From Flavobacteriaceae bacterium (GTDB taxonomy: Bacteria; Bacteroidota; Bacteroidia; Flavobacteriales; Flavobacteriaceae): a stretch of DNA of 5,375 nucleotides. Below, in pieces: positions 1-5,375 of the stretch. The stretch is from positions 1 through 5,375 of the forward strand of contig JABDMQ010000390.1 of NCBI GenBank assembly GCA_013001365.1, in the 5' to 3' direction. The translations under genes were made by a program, and so were the position numbers. The notes under the pieces were generated by a model. The model worked only from the letters and a program-made list of their open reading frames with translations. It did not search any database and was not told where the DNA came from. The stretch's first letter is position 1. Each line of letters begins with the position of its first letter.

Positions 1-85
1 GTCATTGGTCGCACCAAACGAATGCAATTGGGATCACCTAGGAAGCTTCCGTCTTAATAGCGAGAATATCTGGGAACGTATATAG
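1..85 (+). CDS. Possible C-terminal end of an upstream gene (partial, unidentified)
   Basis: Reading from position 2 gives 27 codons and then a TAG stop at 83-85. The peptide contains NWDHLGSFRLNSENIWERI. Its two tryptophans and mixed polar and hydrophobic content look more like a real protein end than random translation, but I do not recognise the family. If real, the gene converges on the mechanosensitive channel gene, with 15 bp between the two stop codons. The other two + frames stop earlier, at 57 and near 39. A fragment this short could be chance, and no motif confirms it. Confidence 0.35.
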   Translation, partial: SLVAPNECNWDHLGSFRLNSENIWERI

Positions 86-100
86 ACAGTTGTAATTTTT

Positions 101-1342
101 TTACTCATTGACAATTTGAATTCCATCACTTGGAAATTCAAAAATCTCCAAATCAAAATAGGCGACTGCAGCAATCATATGGTCGAATATATCGGCCATA
201 ATGAATTCATAATTCTGCCAACGTTTATCAGAACTGAACGCATAGATCTGAAGTGGAACGCCTTGTGCGGTAGGCTCTAGTTGACGCACCATGATGATCA
301 TGTCCTTGTTAATAGCCGAATGACCCTCTATATATGTCTGCATATACTTTCTGAAAACGCCCAAATTGGTCAAGTTCCTACCATTGATCGGTAGGGATTT
401 ATCAATATTATGCGCAGCGTTAAAATCGTTAATGTCACTTTGTTTCTGTGTAAGGTAGGCAGAGATCAAATCAATTTTCTTAAGGCCATCAATATCATTA
501 TCGTTTAAGTACTTAACGCTATCGAGTTTTATTTTCAAGGCTCTTTTAATACGTCTTCCATCTGCTTCTTCCATGCCTCTCCAGTTCTTGAACGAATCAG
601 ATATCAAGGCATAGGTAGGTATCGTAGTAATGGTCTTGTCAAAATTCTGCACTTTTACTGTAGACAAATTGATCTCTGTCACAGTACCATCTGCACCATA
701 TTTCTCGAAGGTGATCCAATCGCCTATACGCACCATATCGTTAATGGACACCTGAATACTGGCTACAAAGCCAAGAATAGTATCCCTAAAGACCAAAATA
801 AAGACAGCCGAAGCTGTTCCTAACGCTGCGAGAAAGGTGAGGAGTGGTACTCCAGAGATTAGCGCAAATGCGAACATAAAACCAGCAACCCAAGCAAAGA
901 TCATAAAGACCTGAATGTAACTGTCAATAGGTTTGTCCTTCAATCCTGGTATGGTCTTGAAGAAGTCCCTCAAGGTTTGCAATATGCTCCTTACGATCCA
1001 AAGGGTCAGTACGATACCGAAAAGCTGCAAGCCTTTTTCAACAATGTTTTCCAGATAACTGAAATCGTACAAGACGACAGGAATGAACTTAATGGCAATG
1101 ATCAACGGAACGATATGCGCAACATTTCGTGGCACCTTGTTCTTGACAAGGATATCGTCTGCTATGGATTTGGTTTTACTCGCTAAACGGGTAAATGCAG
1201 TTACCAAAAGTTTCCTAATGACAAAATCTACAAGAAAGACCACCACAAGCAAAGCAATGAGAAGGGCGATCATGTTCAAGTATTTGGCAAGTGTCTCAGT
1301 AAGACCTGCTTCTAATAAATAATCATAAACTATGTGTTCCAT
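101..1342 (-). CDS. ybdG: Mechanosensitive ion channel of the MscS family, YbdG-like
   Basis: This is an inner-membrane channel that should open under membrane tension and release solutes after a fall in external osmolarity. From the ATG at 1342 it has 413 residues, close to E. coli YbdG (about 415). Visible hydrophobic segments lie at about residues 24-42, 77-93, 105-121, 142-164 and 166-195. The last is the pore helix, rich in Ala and Gly (LTFLAALGTASAVFILVFRD). The MscS beta domain follows at about 203-255, with MVRIGDWITFEKYGADGTV and then TVKVQNFDKTITTIP and SDSFKNWRGM. These match YbdG closely from my knowledge of that protein, as do the later GRRIKRALKI and MVRQLEPTAQGVPLQIYAF stretches. 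The C-terminal part is longer than in small MscS, as is usual for the YbdG branch. An in-frame TTG at 1366 would add eight residues, but it overlaps a likely -7 promoter element, so the ATG is preferred. No Shine-Dalgarno sequence is visible. The gene is transcribed divergently from pcm. Confidence 0.95.
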   Translation of the reverse strand: MEHIVYDYLLEAGLTETLAKYLNMIALLIALLVVVFLVDFVIRKLLVTAFTRLASKTKSIADDILVKNKVPRNVAHIVPLIIAIKFIPVVLYDFSYLENIVEKGLQLFGIVLTLWIVRSILQTLRDFFKTIPGLKDKPIDSYIQVFMIFAWVAGFMFAFALISGVPLLTFLAALGTASAVFILVFRDTILGFVASIQVSINDMVRIGDWITFEKYGADGTVTEINLSTVKVQNFDKTITTIPTYALISDSFKNWRGMEEADGRRIKRALKIKLDSVKYLNDNDIDGLKKIDLISAYLTQKQSDINDFNAAHNIDKSLPINGRNLTNLGVFRKYMQTYIEGHSAINKDMIIMVRQLEPTAQGVPLQIYAFSSDKRWQNYEFIMADIFDHMIAAVAYFDLEIFEFPSDGIQIVNE

Positions 1343-1363
1343 ATGGACTAAACTAATAAAGCG

Positions 1364-1371
1364 CAAAGTTA
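1364..1371 (-). promoter_or_regulatory. Candidate -7 promoter element for the YbdG-like channel gene
   Basis: Read on the minus strand this is TAACTTTG, a perfect match to the Bacteroidota -7 consensus TAnnTTTG. It ends 21 bp before the ATG at 1342, which leaves a short, AT-rich 5' leader. No TTG is seen at the usual 17-21 bp upstream, so the -33 element is weak or absent. The site overlaps the alternative TTG start at 1366, so a transcript from here could not contain that start. Confidence 0.5.
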
Positions 1372-1414
1372 CTAATAGTGTGCTTCATGGTATCTATTAA
1401 ATTCCAGAATATCG

Positions 1415-1422
1415 TATCTTAG
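1415..1422 (+). promoter_or_regulatory. Weak candidate -7 element for the pcm / DUF4251 pair
   Basis: TATCTTAG differs from the TAnnTTTG consensus at one fixed position and lies 20 bp before the pcm ATG. No TTG -33 element is found at the expected distance. It is the best match on this strand in the 100-bp divergent region, but it could be chance. Confidence 0.2.
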
Positions 1423-1442
1423 TAAGAAGTAAGTCCGTAGCC

Positions 1443-2141
1443 ATGTTACGCATTAGTTTCATCTTTATTATCAGTTGTTTTATGGCAAATCCATTATGGT
1501 CTCAAGACTATGCTAAAGAGCGCAAGAAAATGGTCAAGCAACAGCTCGTTGTTCGTGGCATCAAGGACAAAGCAACCTTGCAGGCCATGGGAGAGGTGCA
1601 GCGCCACCTTTTCGTGCCGAAGTCCCTTAGGTCTCGTGCGTATTGGGATGGACCTTTGGGCATTGGCAACGGACAGACCATCTCGCAACCCTATATCGTG
1701 GCCTATATGACTGAGGTTCTACGACTGAAACCAAATGACAGGGTCCTGGAAATAGGCACAGGCTCGGGTTATCAAGCGGCTGTATTGGCCAAGATCGTAG
1801 ATTCTGTATTTACCATTGAGATTGTCGAGCCTCTTGGCCTCAAAGCCAAAGAACTACTGAAAGAACTAGGTTATGACAATGTCAACGTACGCATAGGCGA
1901 TGGCTATAACGGTTGGCCAGAAGAGGCACCTTTTGATGCGGTAATCGTTACGGCAGGTATCGAAGAGGTGCCAAAACCCTTATTGGAACAGATGAAGGAC
2001 GGTGGACGTATGATCATTCCCGCTGGACCAAGAAACCGAAAAGTGTTGAAATTGATAACACGAAAAGGGGATCAGTACGATTTTGATGATCTGTTGCCCG
2101 TAGCGTTCGTACCGTTTACGAGGAATAAAAAGAATGAATAG
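1443..2141 (+). CDS. pcm: Protein-L-isoaspartate O-methyltransferase with an N-terminal signal peptide
   Basis: This enzyme transfers a methyl group from S-adenosylmethionine to the abnormal carboxyl of L-isoaspartyl residues, starting repair of aged proteins. It has 232 residues, against about 208 for E. coli Pcm. The extra length is mostly at the N-terminus: residues 1-20 form a typical signal peptide (basic Arg3, hydrophobic core FIFIISCFMA, then NPLWSQ, with likely cleavage after Ser20). The family motifs follow in order: GIGNGQTISQPYIVAYM at 73-89, the SAM-binding motif LEIGTGSGYQAAVLA at 102-116, FDAVIVTAGIEEVP at 164-177, LLEQMKDGGRMIIPAG at 180-195, and the C-terminal LPVAFVPFT at 218-226. 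The catalytic fold appears complete. Export to the periplasm is inferred from the signal peptide; I see no lipobox. The lipoprotein gene follows after 9 bp, so the two are probably co-transcribed. No Shine-Dalgarno sequence precedes the ATG. Confidence 0.95.
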   Translation: MLRISFIFIISCFMANPLWSQDYAKERKKMVKQQLVVRGIKDKATLQAMGEVQRHLFVPKSLRSRAYWDGPLGIGNGQTISQPYIVAYMTEVLRLKPNDRVLEIGTGSGYQAAVLAKIVDSVFTIEIVEPLGLKAKELLKELGYDNVNVRIGDGYNGWPEEAPFDAVIVTAGIEEVPKPLLEQMKDGGRMIIPAGPRNRKVLKLITRKGDQYDFDDLLPVAFVPFTRNKKNE

Positions 2142-2150
2142 AAACACATA

Positions 2151-2753
2151 ATGACCAAAAACAAACGACCATATAGACTCCTTTTCATCGCCGTTTCCAT
2201 GATTATGGTAACGGGCTGCAAGTCATCCGATAGTGCAGCATCTGCAGCCAATGATGAGGCGAATTTCAATAGGTTAGTGACCAATTTGGAAAGCAAGACC
2301 TATCATATTGATATTGAAGCCGCACAACCTTTTAATACAGCGGCAACCACAGAAGTCTTGAACACCATTATGATTCCAAGGACAGGCAACACTGCTAACA
2401 GGATAAATGTTCAAGGAGATGGCCATTATATAAAATCTGAAGAAGGTCATTTTAAAGCCAGTTTGCCTTATTTTGGCGAACAACGCCAAGCGGGAGGACA
2501 TTACGGTGCTAAAAACATAGGCCTAAGTTTTAATGACACTCCTGAAGACCTTGAATTGACTATAGACGAGAAGAAGCAAAAAGCGATTGTTACATTCACT
2601 ATAGATGACGATAAGGACCATATTGAGAATTACGATGTCCGTATCACTGCATTTCCTAATGGCTATGCTGATATCTATATAACGTCAACACATAGGACCA
2701 ATATCAGGTATATGGGCAAGCTTAAGCCTATTAACAAGGCCACAATGCATTAG
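2151..2753 (+). CDS. DUF4251 domain lipoprotein
   Basis: This is a 200-residue envelope lipoprotein of unknown function. The N-terminus has basic residues (KNKRPYR), a hydrophobic stretch LLFIAVSMIMV, and the lipobox VTGC with the lipidated cysteine at residue 23. A low-complexity Ser/Ala linker (about 24-34) follows. The mature domain runs from about residue 38 to 193. It matches the DUF4251 pattern as I know it: an early segment YHIDIEAAQPFNT, then VQGDGHYIKSEEGHFKASLPYFGE, an aromatic/glycine patch GGHYGAKNIGLSF, and a late strand-rich part with FPNGYADIYITSTHRTNIRYMGKL. That pattern suggests a mainly beta fold. The residues after Cys23 (KSSDS) do not clearly match the acidic surface-export signals known in some flavobacteria, so I cannot say whether it faces the periplasm or the outside. 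It starts 9 bp after pcm, which suggests a shared transcript. The assignment is by pattern recall, not by a search. Confidence 0.85.
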   Translation: MTKNKRPYRLLFIAVSMIMVTGCKSSDSAASAANDEANFNRLVTNLESKTYHIDIEAAQPFNTAATTEVLNTIMIPRTGNTANRINVQGDGHYIKSEEGHFKASLPYFGEQRQAGGHYGAKNIGLSFNDTPEDLELTIDEKKQKAIVTFTIDDDKDHIENYDVRITAFPNGYADIYITSTHRTNIRYMGKLKPINKATMH

Positions 2754-2953
2754 GGTAATGGGAATATAGGCATTAGAAAGGCCTAATTTAAAGAACACAA
2801 ATTAAATTGGATAAGGGGTACTATGGATTAACAGTTAAAACGAATCCCATAAATCATTATAGAAGGCAAAAGCTAACATTTATCATTTTTTAATCAGCCA
2901 TTAACAAATAGCTTTAAGGCTTTGAATTCCTAACACTAATTAAATTAAACACT
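2754..2953. other. AT-rich intergenic region upstream of the EF-G paralog
   Basis: This 200-bp spacer has no credible ORF. It holds short symmetric elements: TAGGC/GCCTA arms (2767-2771 and 2781-2785), overlapping ATTAG/CTAAT arms (2772-2776 and 2783-2787), and the 11-bp palindrome TTAACAGTTAA at 2828-2838. The heptamer AACACTA occurs at 2932-2938 and again at 2948-2954, running into the start codon. None of the hairpins is strong or followed by a T-run, so no terminator can be called for the upstream pair. The length and the AT-rich leader suggest that the EF-G paralog has its own promoter. Confidence 0.5.
2909..2916 (+). promoter_or_regulatory. Weak candidate -7 element for the EF-G paralog
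   Basis: TAGCTTTA matches TAnnTTTG except at the last base and lies 37 bp before the ATG. No TTG is present at the proper -33 distance, which could mean an activator-dependent promoter or simply a chance match in AT-rich DNA. Confidence 0.25.
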
Positions 2954-5065
2954 ATGAAGGTATTTGACAACAAACACATAAAAAATGTGGTTTTTGTTGG
3001 GGCTCATCGTGCCGGAAAAACAACATTGGCCGAGACCATGCTTTTTGAAGCTGGTCTTATCAACAGACGAGGAAACGTACAACAGAAAAATACGGTCTCC
3101 GACTATCATGATCTGGAGCATGAACGCGAAGCTTCTGTTTTTGCAACCCCGTTGCATACCGAATGGCGAAACTATAAGATCAATATCATGGATACGCCGG
3201 GTTTGGATGATTTTATCGGCGAGATTATCTCGTCCATACGAGTGGCTGATACCATTGTTACTCTGGTCAATGCGAAGCATGGTGTAGAAATCGGTACCGA
3301 GATCATATGGAATTATATTGACAAGTATCATAAACCCACCATTTTCGTGCTAAATAAGATCGATGATCCCAAAGCCGATTTCGAGCAGAGTTTTCAAAGT
3401 CTGAAGCAATTAGTAGGCAACAACGCGATCGCGATCCAATACCCCATAAAAATCGATGGCGCGCAATGCATTGTGGATGTCTTGAAAATGAAGTGTTACA
3501 AGTTCGGTCCAGAAGGAGGGAAGCCTGAAAAGTTGGCCATACCCGAAGACCAACTAGAACGTGCCAATGAGCTTCATAATCAGCTAGTGGAAAAAGCAGC
3601 AGAGAACGATGAAGACCTCATGGAATTGTACTTTGACAAAGGTGAATTGAATGAAGATGAATTGCGTCGAGGCATCAAATTAGGTATGTTGAACCACGAT
3701 CTGTTCCCGGTATTCTGTGTGTCGGCCTTACACGATATGGGTTCTGGACGATTAATGGGCTTCATTGATAATGTCGCACCATCGGCGGCAGACCTCAAAC
3801 CAGAACAGAGCATAGAAGGCACTGAGATCAAACCAGAAGTGGGAGAGGAGACCACTTTATTTGTTTTCAAGACCTTATATCAACCCAATTTAGGCCAGTT
3901 GAGTTTCTTTAAAGTGAAATCGGGAGAAGTGACCATTGGCGATAAATTATACAATACCCGCACAGGAAAACTGGAGGCCATCAACCAATTGTTCATAATG
4001 GATGGCAAGGTCAAGCATCACGTGCAAAAACTGACTGTCGGTGATATAGGTGCCACCAGTAAATTAAAGCATACGGAGACCAACGACACATTAGGCAGTT
4101 CGCCCGATAGCCCAACGATAAAACCGATACAATTCCCGCAGTCACGTCTGGAACGGGCTGTGTTTGCTGTGCATACAAGTGATGATGAAAAAGTGAACGA
4201 AGCCTTGAAGCGAATTCATAGCCAGGATCATACCATGACTTTAAGGTATGACAACGAAACACACGAAACGATCATTGGTTGCCAGGGAGAATTGCATTTG
4301 GCAGTCATTGCCTGGCTTTTACAACATGAATATCAGGTGGAGGCCCGTTTCGAGTTTCCAAGGATCTCTTACCGCGAAACCATCCAACGTAGTGCGACTG
4401 CTAATTACAGACATAAGAAACAATCTGGAGGCTCTGGGCAATTCGGGCAGGTGCACCTAAAAGTAGAACCGTGGTACGAAGGTATGCCTGAGCCAGAGGG
4501 CTTCTCGTTACGTGGCAAAGAGGAAATCGACTTGCCTTGGGGAGGAAAGCTGGTGTTCTATAACTGTATTGTCGGTGGCGTGATCGATTCTCGATTCCTA
4601 CCATCGGTAATGAAAGGCATCCTGGAAGTGATGGAAGAAGGTCCATTGACAAAAAGCTACGCACGCGATATACGAGTTATGGTGTATGATGGTAAAATGC
4701 ATGCGGTAGACTCAAATGACATTTCCTTTAAGATCGCAGGCGCCCATGCCTTTAAGGAAGCCTTTTTGAATGCGAACCCGAAACTCATGGAACCCATCCA
4801 TGAGGTGGTCGTAAAAGTACCAGAGCAGATGATCGGTAATGTGATGCCCGAACTGCAATCACGACGCGCCATGATTCAAGGTATCAATACAGAGGACCAT
4901 TACCAATTACTGAAAACACTCATCCCTAAATCGTCGCTACGGGATTTCTCGAGTCAGTTACGCTCGTTAACCCAAGGGCGTGCCAATTACACGTCGAAGT
5001 TTCATAGCTATGAACCGGTACCCAAGAATATCCAGAAAGAATTGGAGAATGGTAGTGCACAGTGA
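2954..5065 (+). CDS. fusA2: EF-G-like translocation factor with a degenerate GTPase site (EF-G2 type)
   Basis: This is a full-length paralog of elongation factor G (703 residues, near the usual 690-720), expected to bind the ribosome and move tRNA and mRNA. The G domain has a P-loop at 16-23 (GAHRAGKT), DTPGLDDF at 80-87, NKID at 134-137 and SAL at 257-259. Domain II starts near 300, domain III near 395, domain IV near 480 and domain V near 610. Three G-domain positions differ from canonical EF-G. The P-loop Asp is Arg19. The switch I RGITI is REASV (58-62), so Gly becomes Glu59 while Ser61 replaces the Mg-binding Thr. The catalytic His of DTPGHVDF is Leu84. Domain IV is well kept: SGGSGQFGQV at 491-500, VGGVI at 540-544 and MHAVDSND at 582-589, with the tip His583. 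Domain V keeps QLRSLTQGRANYT (668-680). The pattern fits Bacteroides EF-G2, reported to support translocation without GTP hydrolysis and to be induced on carbon starvation. The ATG has an A/T-rich leader and no Shine-Dalgarno sequence. The family call is firm; loss of GTPase activity is inferred. Confidence 0.93.
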   Translation: MKVFDNKHIKNVVFVGAHRAGKTTLAETMLFEAGLINRRGNVQQKNTVSDYHDLEHEREASVFATPLHTEWRNYKINIMDTPGLDDFIGEIISSIRVADTIVTLVNAKHGVEIGTEIIWNYIDKYHKPTIFVLNKIDDPKADFEQSFQSLKQLVGNNAIAIQYPIKIDGAQCIVDVLKMKCYKFGPEGGKPEKLAIPEDQLERANELHNQLVEKAAENDEDLMELYFDKGELNEDELRRGIKLGMLNHDLFPVFCVSALHDMGSGRLMGFIDNVAPSAADLKPEQSIEGTEIKPEVGEETTLFVFKTLYQPNLGQLSFFKVKSGEVTIGDKLYNTRTGKLEAINQLFIMDGKVKHHVQKLTVGDIGATSKLKHTETNDTLGSSPDSPTIKPIQFPQSRLERAVFAVHTSDDEKVNEALKRIHSQDHTMTLRYDNETHETIIGCQGELHLAVIAWLLQHEYQVEARFEFPRISYRETIQRSATANYRHKKQSGGSGQFGQVHLKVEPWYEGMPEPEGFSLRGKEEIDLPWGGKLVFYNCIVGGVIDSRFLPSVMKGILEVMEEGPLTKSYARDIRVMVYDGKMHAVDSNDISFKIAGAHAFKEAFLNANPKLMEPIHEVVVKVPEQMIGNVMPELQSRRAMIQGINTEDHYQLLKTLIPKSSLRDFSSQLRSLTQGRANYTSKFHSYEPVPKNIQKELENGSAQ

Positions 5066-5125
5066 TCGTTAAATAATACATGGATGGCCTTTTGCTAGGA
5101 GAGTGTCTAAATAAATTCTATTTGA

Positions 5126-5181
5126 CATAATATAAATTATGAAACATTTATGTTAATCATAATTAGTCATTATGTAACATT
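5126..5181. repeat. Two tandem copies of an inverted repeat, possible operator
   Basis: The inverted repeat CATAAT-N4-ATTATG lies at 5126-5141, and CATAAT-N5-ATTATG lies at 5158-5174. The copies start 32 bp apart. After each comes (A/T)AACATT, at 5142-5148 and 5175-5181, so the shared unit is about 23-24 bp. A weaker relative, AATTATACATTTATTG, is at 5198-5213. Between the copies sits AACATTTATGTT (5143-5154), itself a small inverted repeat. The regular arrangement suggests a paired binding site for a dimeric regulator of a gene to the right of the window. AT-rich DNA gives such patterns by chance more easily, so confidence is moderate for the repeat and low for the function. Confidence 0.45.
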
Positions 5182-5254
5182 GCTTGAAAACTTCTCTAAT
5201 TATACATTTATTGTATCAATCTAAAATAGACTTAAACAAATAAAGCTCAAGCTA

Positions 5255-5273
5255 TCCTGCATCGCATGCGGGA
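5255..5273 (+). repeat. GC-rich hairpin, 8-bp stem and 3-base loop
   Basis: TCCTGCATCGCATGCGGGA can fold with arms 5255-5262 and 5266-5273 and loop CGC; one of the eight pairs is a G-T (G-U in RNA) wobble. The palindrome GGCGCC follows at 5276-5281. AAAGGC rather than a T-run comes after the stem, so it is not a standard terminator on the + strand. It may be part of an interspersed repeat. Confidence 0.45.
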
Positions 5274-5321
5274 AAGGCGCCACGTAGCACATTATCGTAC
5301 ACTTTTATATTGGATTATCCC

Positions 5322-5340
5322 GCGGTTACTGAGCCACCGC
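5322..5340. repeat. Small hairpin GCGGT / ACCGC
   Basis: Arms 5322-5326 and 5336-5340 are perfectly complementary around a 9-base loop that contains CTGAGC. The loop sequence recurs in the edge repeat at 5355-5360. TCCCGC at 5318-5323 is also the reverse complement of GCGGGA at 5268-5273, so the two hairpin regions could pair with each other. Short stems like this may be chance. Confidence 0.3.
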
Positions 5341-5348
5341 ATTGAGTT

Positions 5349-5375
5349 GTTACACTGAGCTTGTCGAAGTATGGA
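5349..5375. repeat. Part of a probable short interspersed repeat, cut by the window edge
   Basis: ACTGAGCTTGTCGAAGT (5354-5370), on the other strand ACTTCGACAAGCTCAGT, resembles a short motif that I know as occurring many times between genes in flavobacterial and other genomes. A nearby shorter relative, GTTACTGAGC at 5325-5334, resembles GTTACACTGAGC at 5349-5360. The element appears to continue past the window, so its full length and symmetry cannot be judged. The identification rests on memory of the motif. Confidence 0.5.

Larger units (their letters stand above)
5066..5375. other. Non-coding region downstream of the EF-G paralog
   Basis: I find no credible gene in these 310 bp. The first part (to about 5245) is strongly AT-rich and carries the tandem inverted repeats described separately. 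The second part (from about 5250) is richer in G and C and has two small hairpins plus a repeat-like motif at the window edge. No hairpin is followed by a T-run, so no rho-independent terminator for the EF-G paralog can be called. A TTGACA at 5122-5127 overlaps the first inverted repeat, but no good downstream box follows it. Confidence 0.55.

Noticed and set aside
41..50. Perfect 10-bp palindrome GGAAGCTTCC
   Set aside because: It lies within a possible coding tail, has no loop or T-run, and a single 10-bp palindrome is not enough to call an operator or terminator.
2767..2787. Possible terminator hairpin after the DUF4251 gene
   Set aside because: The alternative stems are only 5 bp long and no T-run follows on the + strand.
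2945..3331. Minus-strand ORF of 128 codons opposite the start of the EF-G paralog
   Set aside because: It is wholly antisense to well-conserved coding sequence and its translation shows no recognisable family; it is a shadow frame.
2954..5065. Tetracycline-resistance ribosomal protection protein (TetM/TetQ type)
   Set aside because: Those proteins generally retain a working GTPase site including the catalytic His, and have a different domain IV tip; this protein has the EF-G tip MHAVDSND and EF-G2-like G-domain changes.
5081..5100. CCT/AGG mini-stem with TTTT just after the EF-G paralog, considered as a terminator
   Set aside because: The stem is three base pairs and the T-run is in the loop instead of after the stem.
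5122..5150. Sigma-70 style promoter from TTGACA at 5122
   Set aside because: No TATAAT-like or TAnnTTTG-like box is found at a suitable distance, and no gene follows inside the window.
5266..5358. Small + strand ORF of 30 codons starting MRERRHVAHYRT
   Set aside because: It starts inside a hairpin arm, has no promoter or leader sign, and lies in a repeat-like region; its length is expected by chance.

Overview
The window looks like chromosomal DNA from a member of the Bacteroidota, most likely a flavobacterium. Four things suggest this: no start codon has a clear Shine-Dalgarno sequence; at least one promoter-like site matches the Bacteroidota -7 consensus TAnnTTTG; there is a DUF4251 lipoprotein, a family I know mainly from this phylum; and there is a second, EF-G-like factor of the kind seen in Bacteroides. 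The genus cannot be read from the sequence.

Layout. Positions 1-85 may hold the last codons of a + strand gene that enters from the left. It would converge on a minus-strand gene (1342 to 101) for a YbdG-type mechanosensitive channel. A 100-bp divergent promoter region (1343-1442) separates the channel from a + strand pair, 1443-2141 and 2151-2753, only 9 bp apart. The pair encodes a secreted protein-L-isoaspartate O-methyltransferase (Pcm) and a DUF4251 lipoprotein. A 200-bp AT-rich spacer (2754-2953) leads to the largest gene, 2954-5065, an EF-G paralog of 703 residues. The last 310 bp (5066-5375) hold no convincing gene. They contain a tandem pair of AT-rich inverted repeats, two small GC-rich hairpins, and at the right edge a motif resembling a short interspersed repeat.

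How the genes fit together. The themes are stress and maintenance: an osmotic-shock channel, a repair enzyme for damaged aspartyl residues that seems to act outside the cytoplasm, an envelope lipoprotein probably co-transcribed with it, and an alternative translocase. The strongest point of interest is the EF-G paralog. Its G domain has lost the catalytic histidine (His to Leu84) and also two positions near the GTPase active site (P-loop Asp to Arg19, switch I Gly to Glu59). The domain IV translocation elements, including the tip His583, are intact. This is the pattern expected of Bacteroides EF-G2, a translocation factor reported to work without GTP hydrolysis. I see no CRISPR array, transposase, tRNA, rRNA or defence system, and no clearly undescribed system. 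The least explained DNA is 5120-5375.
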